This document shows positions 1 through 8,771 of a stretch of DNA of 57,844 nt, piece by piece. The position numbers were made by a program, and so were the translations under genes. Each line of letters starts with the position of its first letter. Position 1 is the stretch's first letter. The notes beneath the pieces were generated by a model that had not been told where the DNA came from, searched no databases, and was given only the letters and a program-made list of their open reading frames with translations. This stretch comes from Rhodothermus sp. (GTDB taxonomy: Bacteria > Bacteroidota > Rhodothermia > Rhodothermales > Rhodothermaceae), in contig JAUZRN010000053.1 in assembly GCA_030950375.1 (NCBI GenBank), forward strand, positions 1 to 57,844. Direction: 5' to 3'.

Positions 1-1
1 C

Positions 2-280
2 TACGAAGGGCCCAACTTTCTGGCGATTCACCCTGATGAATGTATCGACTGTAATGCCTGCGTGCCTACCTGTCCGGTTGAGGCCATCTATCCGGACGAC
101 GAGGTGCCAGAGGAGTGGCAACACTACATTGAATGGAATCGATACCTGGCCGTGCAGTGGCAGGCGCAGGGCTTCAACATCCTCCAGAAAAAAGAGCCAC
201 TGCCCGATGCTGAAAAATGGCGTAACCGGCCCAAGTCGGAAAAGGATCTTCTGACCTGGGACGTATCGGAGGTGTCGTAA
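2..280 (+). CDS. ferredoxin, C-terminal part (5' truncated by window edge)
   Basis: The open frame enters from the left edge and ends in TAA at 278-280. It carries the cluster motif [12 protein letters not shown] (Cys spacing CxxCxxCxxxCP, codons about 41-76), which binds a 4Fe-4S cluster in bacterial 4Fe/7Fe ferredoxins. After it comes a charged tail of roughly 60 residues, typical of 7Fe-type (FdxA-like) ferredoxins. The first cluster motif would lie outside the window, so 7Fe versus 2x4Fe cannot be settled. The protein should be a cytoplasmic electron carrier. The next gene starts two bases after the stop, so the two are probably cotranscribed. Confidence 0.85.
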   Translation, partial: YEGPNFLAIHPDECIDCNACVPTCPVEAIYPDDEVPEEWQHYIEWNRYLAVQWQAQGFNILQKKEPLPDAEKWRNRPKSEKDLLTWDVSEVS

Positions 281-281
281 G

Positions 282-779
282 ATGTCTGGCTGGTATCTGT
301 TTTCCGTCTGGCTGCATATCCTGGCGGCCACGATCTGGATCGGTTCCATGATTTTTCTGGGAGTGGTTGTGGTGCCGTTGCTGCGTCGTCCGGAGTTTGG
401 GTCGGTACGGACGGCCATGCTCTATCAACTTGGCCTGCGCTTTCGATGGATGGGCTGGGCAGTATTGCTCCTGCTGGTCGTAACGGGCATTGTCAACATC
501 GGTTATCGGGGATATGATTGGGCCGACTTCTGGTCCGGAAGGCTCTGGCAGGGACCGTGGGGCCGCACGCTGGCCTGGAAACTGGTGCTGGTGCTGCTTG
601 TGATGGGCATCAGCGCGGTCCACGACTTTTACCTGGGACCGCGTACCATGCAATTGCTGGAGCGCAGCGAGGCCTCGGCCGAGCACCTGCGGCGCATGGC
701 CAGCTATCTGGGACGCCTGATGACGTTGCTATCGCTGGCCATCCTGGCGCTGGCCGTGTTGCTGGTGCGTGGTGGATAA
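282..779 (+). CDS. CopD-like integral membrane protein (165 aa)
   Basis: Four hydrophobic segments can be seen, near residues 5-30, 58-75, 100-115 and 143-162. The start has the pattern of the CopD/DUF2269-type copper-resistance domain: a His in the first helix (WLHILAATIWIGSM), a Trp-Ile-Gly turn and a second conserved His-Asp near residue 114. The family is an inner-membrane protein linked to copper or haem handling; the exact role here is not known. ATG at 282 follows the ferredoxin stop by one base, implying coupling. The gene sits in a run of metal- and redox-flavoured genes. Confidence 0.7.
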   Translation: MSGWYLFSVWLHILAATIWIGSMIFLGVVVVPLLRRPEFGSVRTAMLYQLGLRFRWMGWAVLLLLVVTGIVNIGYRGYDWADFWSGRLWQGPWGRTLAWKLVLVLLVMGISAVHDFYLGPRTMQLLERSEASAEHLRRMASYLGRLMTLLSLAILALAVLLVRGG

Positions 780-804
780 CGGGCAAACAAAACGGAAAGA
801 AACA

Positions 805-1167
805 ATGGAACCCTTCATTTTGAAAGCTACCGAATGGGTACAGTGCAACCGTCATCGGTTACGTCCGGTGTTGCTGACGCAGAATGAGCGTCTGAAGGTG
901 CAGCTTGTGTGCTTTGAACCTGGACAGCAACTACCAGTGCATACGCCGGATGTGGATCTGGTGCTGACCGTGCTGGAAGGTCACGGGGTGGTCATTGCGG
1001 GAGAAAAAGAAGGGGTGGTTGGACCAGGATCGGTGGTTTTTGTCCCTGCCAATGTTGCCCGGAGTATCCGGGCCCATACGCGCCTGGTAGCGCTGGCAGT
1101 GGTTGCGCCACCCACGGTTGCCGACTCCGAGGAGATAGCAGCAGCGCTGGCTGGAGAATCGGACTAA
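805..1167 (+). CDS. small single-domain cupin protein (120 aa)
   Basis: A single cupin barrel: the first motif is approximated by PVHTPDVDLVLTVLEGHG and the second by GPGSVVFVPANVARSIRAH, with glycines and prolines in the right places but few metal-ligand histidines. The frame opens upstream at 769, but ATG 805 is preferred because it follows a purine-rich GGAAAGAAA and begins the conserved fold. It lies 25 bases after the CopD-like gene and may share its transcript. Function is unassigned; small cupins bind metals or small ligands. Confidence 0.7.
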   Translation: MEPFILKATEWVQCNRHRLRPVLLTQNERLKVQLVCFEPGQQLPVHTPDVDLVLTVLEGHGVVIAGEKEGVVGPGSVVFVPANVARSIRAHTRLVALAVVAPPTVADSEEIAAALAGESD

Positions 1168-1428
1168 ATCGTTTATTGTAGAATTACGATGAAAGATTCG
1201 TCTCAAATAGATTGATGAACCGCTGACGGCGGGCAACGGCCTTCAGGGATCTGTGGACTGGCGCTGACCATGGAGTCGGCAGAAAGAAGCGCAGCGCTGA
1301 ATCTGTGGTAACAAACTATGGCTTCAAGCAAGGCATTATGGTGCTGGTTTTCGGGCATAGTCTGGTTCGTTGTTACGGGGGGCCGTAAAGCCCCGTGAGT
1401 ATCTGTTCCACTTGGTCGGGGAGGTCCG

Positions 1429-2511
1429 ATGAAATGGCGCTTTCCACTGCTGGCGCTTGGTATGGTGGCACTGCTTGCGGGGCTGGCCGCCGGCCTGGAG
1501 CGGCTGGGGTGGCAGCTCGGCGTACGGGACACATGGGCGCTCCGACACGGGCCGCTTATGGTAGCTGGTTTCTTCGGGACGCTGATCAGCCTGGAGCGGG
1601 CGGTCGCGCTGGGGCGACGCAATGCCTGTGTGGTACCGGCATTTTTCGGTGGAGGCGCGTTGCTGACGTTGGTCGGCTGTCGGTTGGCCGGAATGGTTCT
1701 GATGACCCTGGGAAGCCTGGGACTGGTGGGTATCTTTGCCGTGGCGTTACGTCTGCAGTGGAGTTCATTCCTGCTGGTGATGGCGGCTGGAGCCGTAGCA
1801 CTACTGATCGGAAGTGCGGTCTGGTTGTTTGGCCAGCCGGTACCTGTGGTGGTGCTCTGGTGGATGGCGTTTCTGGTGCTGACGATTGCCGGTGAGCGTT
1901 TTGAACTCAGCCGCATGCTGCTGCACGGGGCTCGGGTTGCGCGCCAGTTTCTGGGCATTGTCGGGTTGCTCGGGCTGGGGCTTCTGCTGACGTTCGTTCG
2001 GGCATCGTGGGCCTGGCACGTGACAGGGGGCGCACTGATTTTGCTGGCGTTCTGGCTGCTACGCTACGATGTCGCCCGACACACAGTGGGCCAAGCGGGC
2101 CTGACGCGTTTTATCGCCTGGTGTCTGCTGCTGGGATACGGCTGGCTGATGGTAGGGGGACTGGTGATGCTTGTTCAGGGCCGGCTGGTAGCCGGGCCGT
2201 GGTACGACGCCGCGCTGCACGCAGTGCTGGTGGGCTTTGTTTTCAGCATGGTTTTTGGGCATGCCCCCATCATTTTCCCTTCGGTGCTGGGCGTGCCGGT
2301 GGCCTATCGGCCATTCTTTTACGGACATCTGGCGTTGCTGCATGTGGCGCTGGCAGGGCGAATTGCCGGGGATGTAGTTGGGCTGGAGCCACTCCGCCGG
2401 TGGGGCGGCCTGCTCAATGCAGTTGCCATTCTCCTGTTTCTGGCTGTGACGGTGGTGACGACCCGGGTGGAGCAGCGACGCCTGCGTATGCAAACCTTTG
2501 AGGAAGCATAA
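1429..2511 (+). CDS. NnrS-like / haem-copper-oxidase-like polytopic membrane protein (360 aa)
   Basis: About 11-12 hydrophobic segments span the whole protein. Two histidine-bearing motifs stand out: RHGPLMVAGFFGTLISLER (residues about 39-57) and HAVLVGFVFSMVFGHAPIIF (about 264-283). They resemble the His-helix signatures of NnrS and of oxidase subunit I-like proteins that bind haem. The start is supported by a strong Shine-Dalgarno sequence (GGGGAGGT) just upstream. The stop overlaps the next ATG by one base (TAATG), so the two genes are coupled. I infer a haem- or NO-related membrane function; no family name can be fixed from sequence alone. Confidence 0.6.
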   Translation: MKWRFPLLALGMVALLAGLAAGLERLGWQLGVRDTWALRHGPLMVAGFFGTLISLERAVALGRRNACVVPAFFGGGALLTLVGCRLAGMVLMTLGSLGLVGIFAVALRLQWSSFLLVMAAGAVALLIGSAVWLFGQPVPVVVLWWMAFLVLTIAGERFELSRMLLHGARVARQFLGIVGLLGLGLLLTFVRASWAWHVTGGALILLAFWLLRYDVARHTVGQAGLTRFIAWCLLLGYGWLMVGGLVMLVQGRLVAGPWYDAALHAVLVGFVFSMVFGHAPIIFPSVLGVPVAYRPFFYGHLALLHVALAGRIAGDVVGLEPLRRWGGLLNAVAILLFLAVTVVTTRVEQRRLRMQTFEEA

Positions 2512-2930
2512 TGCCTGATCTGGCGCGGTGGTACATCAGGACGGCGTTGGTATATCTGGCGTTGGCCCTGCTGCTGGGGGTGGTGCTCGTATGGCCTGCT
2601 GAAGGTGGCGCACTATTCTGGCAGGGGTTGCTCTGGCCGGCATGGATGCATCTGCTGACGGTAGGCTGGCTGACGCAGCTCATTTTTGGGGTGGCCTTCT
2701 GGCTGTTTCCACGACATTCACGGACGCATCCCTACGGCAAGCAGGTCCTGGCCTATGTGGCCTATCCGCTGCTCAATGCAGGTATGCTGCTGCGGTTGGT
2801 GGCCGAGCCGGCCGTTGCCTGGACGGCCGCACCGCTTTGGCGAGGATTGCTTGTGCTGTCGGCGCTGCTGCAATGGGCAGCCGGTGTCCTGATGGCCGGT
2901 TACCTGTGGACCCGGGTCAAACGTCGTTAA
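2511..2930 (+). CDS. short haem-copper-oxidase subunit I-like membrane protein (139 aa)
   Basis: Four hydrophobic segments. The motif WMHLLTVGWLTQLIFGVAFW followed by LFPRHSRTHP (residues about 44-75) looks like the first His-containing helix pair of cbb3-type oxidase subunit I, but the protein is only about a quarter of that length. It starts inside the stop codon of the gene before it and is followed four bases later by a similar short protein. It could be a free-standing haem-binding module; it is not a truncated oxidase, because its ends coincide with clean coupled starts and stops. Confidence 0.55.
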   Translation: MPDLARWYIRTALVYLALALLLGVVLVWPAEGGALFWQGLLWPAWMHLLTVGWLTQLIFGVAFWLFPRHSRTHPYGKQVLAYVAYPLLNAGMLLRLVAEPAVAWTAAPLWRGLLVLSALLQWAAGVLMAGYLWTRVKRR

Positions 2931-2934
2931 GGGA

Positions 2935-3339
2935 ATGCCGTCTGCAAGCTACTGGCTGATTCGCCTGTCGCTCGTGCACCTGCTGCTGGGCTTTACGGCC
3001 GGAGCCTGGCTGCTGGTACACAAGGCCGGCTGGCTGCCGGCTCTGCCTGGCCTGCTGGCAGTACACGTTGAGCTGGTGCTGCTGGGTTTCATGGTGCTGT
3101 TTGCTGTCTCTGTGGCCTGGTGGATGCTGCCCCGCGCTGGTGGCAAGCGTCCGCCGGATCGTGAGGCCTGGATAGCCGGCGCACTCCTGGCGGCTGGCGT
3201 GTGGCTGGTAGGGCTCGGAGCGCTGGGTGCTGCACGGGCATTGCAGGTGACTGGTCGCTTGCTTGAGCTGATCGCCATTGTGACCTGGGCACGATTGCTC
3301 TGGCCGCGCATTCTGGTTGCCAACCGACGATCCATGTGA
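2935..3339 (+). CDS. short oxidase-like membrane protein, related to its upstream neighbour (134 aa)
   Basis: Four hydrophobic segments with the same layout as the preceding gene: an N-terminal helix with His (SLVHLLLGFTAG), then AVHVELVLLGFMVLFAVSVA and WWMLPR at the place where the neighbour has its MHLLTVGW...FPRHS motif. The shared plan suggests an old duplication or a two-subunit membrane complex. ATG 2935 follows TTAAGGGA, a weak ribosome-binding site. It is the last gene of this run; I see no terminator after it. Confidence 0.55.
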   Translation: MPSASYWLIRLSLVHLLLGFTAGAWLLVHKAGWLPALPGLLAVHVELVLLGFMVLFAVSVAWWMLPRAGGKRPPDREAWIAGALLAAGVWLVGLGALGAARALQVTGRLLELIAIVTWARLLWPRILVANRRSM

Positions 3340-3620
3340 GCCGGGATGATGGCACCTGTCTCATCGCCCTGGACGGACGACAGATAGACCACGTCGTGGT
3401 GCCATCCGGTACCACCGGTCCGTTTCATGAGGTCGGTCTTGCTTTTGCTGCCCGTGCGTTGTGTTTTTTGAGGCGCATGATTTCAAGTGGTGCGTGTCGA
3501 AAGAATGGCCCGGCCAGCACGCGGACCAGGGCGGCGCGTCGGGTACTGCCGCCGGTATGGAATCCGCGAGTGATGGGCGGCGTTGTAGGCTCAGCACCTT
3601 TTTGCCGATGCCTGTAGAGT

Positions 3621-4274
3621 ATGGCAGGACTTGTTACGGCGGTGGTCATCAACTACCAGACGCCTGAGTTGCTGGAGGTGGCGGTTCGCTCCTTCCGGCA
3701 GTACTATCCGGACGTCTCGCTGCTGATCATGGATAACGGCTCACGGGATCATTCCCGACAGGTTATTGAACAGTTGCTGGCCGAAGGGAAAGGAAACGTA
3801 CAGGCGTGCTGGCTCCCCGAAAACCTTTATCACGGTCCGGCGATGCACCGGGCTATGGCGATGGTTTCGACGCCTTACGTGTACTTCTTCGACAGCGATA
3901 CGGAAACGCGGCGGGGGGGCTTTCTGGAGCCTATGGTTGCAGCACTGGAGGCTGATCCTCTGGCCTACGGAGCCGGTCGCATCGTCGAGGTCGATCGGCG
4001 TCGAGGATTTCGGAAGTCGGGCGGAATGCCGGTGCTGGCCACGCCGTATATGCTACTGCGGCGCACTTTTTATTTCCGGCTGCCGCCATTCATTCATCAT
4101 GGCCTGCCTACAATTCAGAACTTTCGGGCAGCCGAACAGCTTGGCTATCGACTGATTTCATTTCCTATCGAAACGTATGTGCACCACCTGGGGCGCGGTA
4201 CGGCCGGGCGCTACGGCTACGGTCTGGGTTGGCGCAGCCGCCTGGAATACCTGCTGTACCGGCTGGGACTTTAA
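3621..4274 (+). CDS. family 2 glycosyltransferase (217 aa)
   Basis: Short GT-A type glycosyltransferase. The N-terminus has the GT2 opening (VTAVVINYQTPELLEVAVRS, residues 5-24), followed by LIMDNGSRDHS (about 35-45) for nucleotide-sugar binding and the metal-binding acid cluster FFDSDTETRR (about 90-99). It has no membrane segments, so it is probably a soluble enzyme adding sugar to a surface polymer or lipid. Acceptor and donor are not predictable. It stands alone; the 281-base gap upstream shows no recognisable gene. Confidence 0.8.
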   Translation: MAGLVTAVVINYQTPELLEVAVRSFRQYYPDVSLLIMDNGSRDHSRQVIEQLLAEGKGNVQACWLPENLYHGPAMHRAMAMVSTPYVYFFDSDTETRRGGFLEPMVAALEADPLAYGAGRIVEVDRRRGFRKSGGMPVLATPYMLLRRTFYFRLPPFIHHGLPTIQNFRAAEQLGYRLISFPIETYVHHLGRGTAGRYGYGLGWRSRLEYLLYRLGL

Positions 4275-4620
4275 GACTGATCTGCCATTGCTCAAGTACT
4301 TCGGCACGTCCTTGCGCGATGACGGTGGCTGTTGAGCACCTGGCAAACTGCTTTTACGATTCCGTGATGAATTCACTCCAGATGCTTATGGCGCGCACGC
4401 GGGATACGTCCGGCCTGGCCAAGGTTTCTGCATGGCAATACCTCTACGTAACCCAGCAGATGTCGGAGTAGCTGATTCCCTGCAACCCCGGGCGTCACAG
4501 AACAAAGCCATCTCAGGGAGGCTTATGGTCAGGATGCCGAATTGGACGGGGCGTCCTTTCCGCCGAGCGGGACGTGCTACCGTTTGCGTATGTAAGGGTT
4601 GATTGTGGAATGAAAATAAC
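4275..4620. other. intergenic stretch with no supported gene
   Basis: It lies between the glycosyltransferase stop and the tRNA terminator. Only short chance frames occur, the longest plausible being a 35-codon frame starting near 4363 without a ribosome-binding site. No repeat or RNA structure was recognised. Confidence 0.5.
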
Positions 4621-4646
4621 AAAGCCGCCCTCGCGGGTGCGGCTTT
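4621..4646 (-). terminator. Rho-independent terminator after tRNA-Pro
   Basis: Perfect 8-bp stem AAAGCCGC/GCGGCTTT (4621-4628 with 4639-4646) and a GC-rich loop. On the minus strand it is followed by a T-rich run (GTTATTTTC). It sits four bases beyond the 3' end of the tRNA. Confidence 0.8.
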
Positions 4647-4650
4647 ATAG

Positions 4651-4724
<74 letters not shown>

Positions 4725-4736
4725 AATTGCGAAGGC

Positions 4737-4744
4737 CAAATATA
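4737..4744 (-). promoter_or_regulatory. Bacteroidota-type -7 element for tRNA-Pro
   Basis: The minus strand reads TATATTTG, an exact match to the Bacteroidota consensus TAnnTTTG. It ends about 12 bases before the tRNA 5' end. No clear -33 TTG lies at the usual distance. Confidence 0.45.
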
Positions 4745-4803
4745 CACTGAAAACGGTTGGAGTTCCAGTTCTACGCACGCAGCTGGTGGGAGTTCAAGGT
4801 TAA

Positions 4804-6705
4804 TTAATTGCTGTCGCTCCCGAATTCTGAATACATGGCTGCAATCAGGTCTGCGTAGTGCGTTTCGATCTGACGGCGTCGGGGTTTCAGTGTGGGAGTG
4901 AGCAGCCCGTTTTCGATGGTAAATGGCTCGTGGAGTAATCGGAAAGCCCGGATGCGTTCGTGTGCCGGCGCGTGGCGGTTATAGCGACGCAGGCTTTGCT
5001 CGAACAGCGCCTGAATATCGGGATGATTGAGCAGGGCTTCGTCGGTTTCAACTTGCAGGTCATGTGCTTGTGCGTACTGGCGCAGGACCTCAAAGTCGGG
5101 CACAATCAGCGCAGTTAGAAATTCTCGACCCTCTCCGATGACGACGATCTGATCGATCCAGGGCTCCCGGCTGAGTTGTTCTTCGATGGGACCTGGATAA
5201 ATGTTTTTGCCGCCCCGGGAGACGATCATATGCTTGATGCGGTCGGTAATGACCAGATAGCCCTGATCAAAACGACCTACGTCGCCTGTGTGGAACCAGC
5301 CTTCGGCATCGAATACTTCCCGGGTGGCTTCTTCGTTATTCCAGTAGCCCTTCATTACATTGGGGCCTTTGACGAGGATTTCGCCTTCTTCTGTGGTCAG
5401 ATCGCTGGGATAGTCGTCGCCAGAGAGCTGGCCAATGATCTTGCCGTCCGTCAAGCGTTGAATGGCGATTGTAACGCCCGGGATTACCCAGCCTACGGTT
5501 CCAAAGCGGGGGCGATCCATGGGATTGACAGCCAGTACGGGAGCCGTTTCCGTCAGCCCGTAGCCTTCGATGATCGTAAGGCCAATGGCCTGGAAAAATT
5601 CGCCGATATGCTTGGGCAGGGCAGCTCCGCCTGAAACGGCAAAACGTACGCGGCCGCCCAGGCGATCGTGTAGTTTCTGAAAAACCAGGCGGTGGGCGAT
5701 CCGGTGTTGCATTTGCAGGAGCGGGCTGGGTTTATGGCCTGCCTGGCGGCATGCGGCCATTTGGCGGCCTACGGAAACGGCCCAGTGGAAGATTTTGCGT
5801 CGGAGCGGCGAACTCTTTTCGACGGATTTGTGGATGGCATTGTAAACGCGCTCGAAGAGGCGAGGTACCGAAATCATCACGGTAGGCCGTACTTCGAGCA
5901 GATTCTGGCTCAGGGCTTCGATGCTTTCAGCGTAGGAGATGCGGGCGCCGCAGGCCAGTACGGCGGTATAGCCGGCTGTTCGTTCGAACGAATGACACAG
6001 CGGCAGAAACGATATATGATGATCCTGGGGGCCAAAGTCTACGCGATGCAGGGACGCGAGCACATTGGCGCAGAAGTTACGATGGGTGAGCATGACGCCT
6101 TTGGGGAGGCCGGTGGTGCCACTGGTATAGATGAGCGCGCTCAGATCGTCAGGTTGTACCTGTTTGGCCAGCTTCGACAGTTCGGCCGCGTGTTCGGTCC
6201 AGTAGGCAGCGCCTTCGGCCAGCACGTCGTCCCAGGCCCGCACGTAGGAGGGGTGGTCCTTACGCATGGTGCTCAACGTGATGATTTCCTGCAGCTCCGG
6301 ACAGTCGTCAAAGATGGCTTCGGCTTTGCGGAGCTGTACGGCTGAAGAGACCACCAGCACGCGGGCTCCGGCATCCTTTACGATATAGCCTACCTGTGAA
6401 GCAGGGAGAGAGGTGTAAAGGGCTACATTGACGCCACCCAGAATCTGCGTGGCCAGATCGGTAATCACCCATTCCGGACGGTTTTCCGATAGGATGGCCA
6501 CGCGGTCACCTGGTCGTACGCCCTGTTTGTACAGATAACCGGCCAGCGCATGGACGTGCTGTTCCAGTTCCTCCCAGGTGATGTCGACCCAGGTTTTCGT
6601 GCGCTTGTCCTTATAGCGCAGCACCGGGCGTTGCTGGCCGCGGAAATGATCCCACAGTCGGTAAAAGAGCTGTGGGATCGTTTCAAAAGCTACGAGGGCG
6701 GGCAT
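4804..6705 (-). CDS. long-chain fatty-acid-CoA ligase (FadD15 type, 633 aa)
   Basis: An AMP-forming enzyme that activates long-chain fatty acids to acyl-CoA. Motifs in order: the phosphate-binding loop YTSGTTGLPKGV (residues 193-204), GYGLTETAP (381-389), the ATP-ribose motif FHTGDVG (471-477) and GGKNIYP (498-504). A length near 600-640 is normal for the bacterial FadD15/FACL branch, which lacks a membrane anchor and associates with the inner leaflet. It is a single gene; its start codon lies 59 bases from the pyrD stop on the same strand, so transcription from pyrD is possible. Confidence 0.92.
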   Translation of the reverse strand: MPALVAFETIPQLFYRLWDHFRGQQRPVLRYKDKRTKTWVDITWEELEQHVHALAGYLYKQGVRPGDRVAILSENRPEWVITDLATQILGGVNVALYTSLPASQVGYIVKDAGARVLVVSSAVQLRKAEAIFDDCPELQEIITLSTMRKDHPSYVRAWDDVLAEGAAYWTEHAAELSKLAKQVQPDDLSALIYTSGTTGLPKGVMLTHRNFCANVLASLHRVDFGPQDHHISFLPLCHSFERTAGYTAVLACGARISYAESIEALSQNLLEVRPTVMISVPRLFERVYNAIHKSVEKSSPLRRKIFHWAVSVGRQMAACRQAGHKPSPLLQMQHRIAHRLVFQKLHDRLGGRVRFAVSGGAALPKHIGEFFQAIGLTIIEGYGLTETAPVLAVNPMDRPRFGTVGWVIPGVTIAIQRLTDGKIIGQLSGDDYPSDLTTEEGEILVKGPNVMKGYWNNEEATREVFDAEGWFHTGDVGRFDQGYLVITDRIKHMIVSRGGKNIYPGPIEEQLSREPWIDQIVVIGEGREFLTALIVPDFEVLRQYAQAHDLQVETDEALLNHPDIQALFEQSLRRYNRHAPAHERIRAFRLLHEPFTIENGLLTPTLKPRRRQIETHYADLIAAMYSEFGSDSN

Positions 6706-6763
6706 AGCGCTTGGGTTTTAGTGCGTGTTTACAAACTTACAGGTTAGCGAGTGTAAAAACAAT

Positions 6764-7858
6764 TCAGGCGTCGATGCCGACGGCCGCTTGAACGGAGTCA
6801 AAGCCATCCTGTTCAAGGAGCCGTACGAGGTGCTGCTTGATGCGGCGTACAAGGCCGGGGCCTTCGTAGACAAGACCGGTGTAGAGCTGAACCAGGGAAG
6901 CACCGGCGCGAATGCGTGCATAGGCTTCTTCGGCCGAATCGATCCCTCCCACGCTGATCAGAGGCAGTTGTCCGTCGGTGAGGCGATACAGGTAAAAGAG
7001 CAGGCAGCGAGCCCGCGTGGCCAGCGGACGCCCACTCAGCCCGCCCGGGCCAATGCGTGTCAGCACGTTCGGATCGGTGCGCAAATCCGCGCGGTCGGGA
7101 GCCGTATTGGTCGCCACAAAACCAGCGATGCCATGTGTGCGGGCAATGGCGACGATTTCTTCGAGCCGGCTGTCAAAGACAGTGCGGTTGGAAGGTGGGG
7201 GGGACAGCTTGAGCAGTATGGGGACCGACAGGTTCAGCGTCCGCCGTACGGCAAAGATGGCCTGCAGCAGCGTGTCGAGCGCTTTCGGGTCCTCAAAGGT
7301 TTTGCCTTCAGCCGTGTTGGGACAGGAGATATTTAGCGTCACATAGTCGGCCAGCGGTGCCAGACGTTGAAAGCTTTCGCAGAAGTCGGCGATAGCAGCT
7401 TCGCCACAAATGCCGGGATCATGGGTTTTGGCCAGATTAATGCCCAGGGGCCGCCGGCGGTGAAGACGTTGCAGGCGTTGCGCTACACGTTCAGCCCCTT
7501 CATTGTTCAGCCCCATGCGATTGATTAAAGCGCGGTCTGCAGGTAATCGAAACAGCCGAGGGCGTGGATTTCCCGCGCAGGGGCGGGCACTGACCGACCC
7601 TACCTCCGTAAATCCGAAGCCAAAGGCTTCCCAGAGGCGTACCAGACGACCATTTTTATCCAGACCGGCTGCCAGTCCTACCGGATTCGGAAAGGTAAGT
7701 GTCCAGCAGGACACCGTTAATGCGGGATGTTCGTACGTGAAGAAGGGAGATAGCAGCCCGGAGGCCATTGGCTGAACCAGACGAGCCACACCCAGTGTCA
7801 GCCGGTGGGCACGCTCAGCTTCCAGGGAAAACAGTAGCGGACGGAACAAGCGATACAT
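6764..7858 (-). CDS. pyrD: dihydroorotate dehydrogenase, class 2 (quinone type, 364 aa)
   Basis: Oxidises dihydroorotate to orotate with FMN, passing electrons to quinone, in pyrimidine synthesis at the inner membrane. The N-terminal helical extension (LLFSLEAERAHRLTLG, residues 8-23), LAAGLDKNG (62-70), NRMGLNNEG (113-121) and the FMN-phosphate motif VGGIDS mark class 2. The catalytic-base position, Ser in the E. coli enzyme (NISSPNT), is Cys179 here (NISCPNT), as in class 1 enzymes. The gene is divergent from the PhzF-like gene. Confidence 0.95.
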   Translation of the reverse strand: MYRLFRPLLFSLEAERAHRLTLGVARLVQPMASGLLSPFFTYEHPALTVSCWTLTFPNPVGLAAGLDKNGRLVRLWEAFGFGFTEVGSVSARPCAGNPRPRLFRLPADRALINRMGLNNEGAERVAQRLQRLHRRRPLGINLAKTHDPGICGEAAIADFCESFQRLAPLADYVTLNISCPNTAEGKTFEDPKALDTLLQAIFAVRRTLNLSVPILLKLSPPPSNRTVFDSRLEEIVAIARTHGIAGFVATNTAPDRADLRTDPNVLTRIGPGGLSGRPLATRARCLLFYLYRLTDGQLPLISVGGIDSAEEAYARIRAGASLVQLYTGLVYEGPGLVRRIKQHLVRLLEQDGFDSVQAAVGIDA

Positions 7859-7969
7859 GGCAAACGTGGGCAGAGATCAGCCTTCAAAAACCGAAAACGC
7901 GTGCAGGATCCCCGAAGCTGGATAAACGCGCTTTTTGCGTATTTTTTCGTTTACATTCCATAATAACCT

Positions 7970-8770
7970 ATGAAGTTACCCCTTTTTCTGGTTGACGCGT
8001 TTGCTGAACGACCTTTCACGGGTAATCCGGCCGCGGTATGCTTGCTGGACCGCCCGCGCTCGGAAAGCTGGATGCAGGCGGTGGCGGCCGAAATGAACTG
8101 GTCTGAGACAGCCTTTTTATTGCCGAAAGGTGAAGGGTTCGCCCTTCGATGGTTTACACCCGTTCAGGAAGTTGAACTTTGCGGTCATGCGACGCTGGCC
8201 AGCGCGCATGTGCTGTGGGAGATTGAATGTCTGGAGCCTGACGAACCAGCGGTCTTTTTCACGAAAAGTGGACGCCTGAAGGCCTGGAAAACAAAGGATG
8301 GTACGATCTGGATGGACTTTCCGGCCGAGCCACCTGTGGCCTGTGAGCCGCCTCTTGCGTTGCTCCAGGGGTTACAATCGGTGCCCATTCGGTATGTGGG
8401 ACGCAACCGGATGGATTACCTGGTGTTGCTGGACCGAGAAGCTACTGTGCGCAGGTTAAAACCCGACCTGGAGCGTCTGCAGCAATTGGATATGCGGGGG
8501 TTGATCGTGACAGCACCGGCCGAAGAGGTATCGGCCGACTTCGTCTCTCGCTTTTTTGCCCCACGCGTGGGAGTGCCCGAAGATCCGGTTACCGGTTCGG
8601 CGCATTGTTGCCTGGGTCCGTTCTGGGCCGAGCGGTTAGGACGTACGCGTCTGTGCGGATTTCAGGTGTCGCCACGGGGTGGCCGCATTGAAGTGGAGGC
8701 GCGTGGGAGTCGGGTGCATCTGGGTGGCCGTGCTGTTACGGTGCTGCAGGGCAAGCTGCGGGCGGGGTAG
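7970..8770 (+). CDS. PhzF-family isomerase/epimerase-like protein (266 aa)
   Basis: Two-lobed DapF-like fold. The start VDAFAERPFTGNPAAVC (residues 8-24), the catalytic Glu46 in NWSETAF, ELCGHATLASAH (69-80) and EDPVTGSAH (204-212) are the family signatures. No phenazine genes are nearby, so it is likely one of the many PhzF homologues of unknown substrate (YddE-like). It ends one base before the convergent stop of the large exported protein. Confidence 0.9.
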   Translation: MKLPLFLVDAFAERPFTGNPAAVCLLDRPRSESWMQAVAAEMNWSETAFLLPKGEGFALRWFTPVQEVELCGHATLASAHVLWEIECLEPDEPAVFFTKSGRLKAWKTKDGTIWMDFPAEPPVACEPPLALLQGLQSVPIRYVGRNRMDYLVLLDREATVRRLKPDLERLQQLDMRGLIVTAPAEEVSADFVSRFFAPRVGVPEDPVTGSAHCCLGPFWAERLGRTRLCGFQVSPRGGRIEVEARGSRVHLGGRAVTVLQGKLRAG

Positions 8771-8771
8771 G

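Noticed and set aside
4363-4471. 35-codon frame after the glycosyltransferase
   Set aside because: No ribosome-binding site, hydrophobic segment or family pattern.
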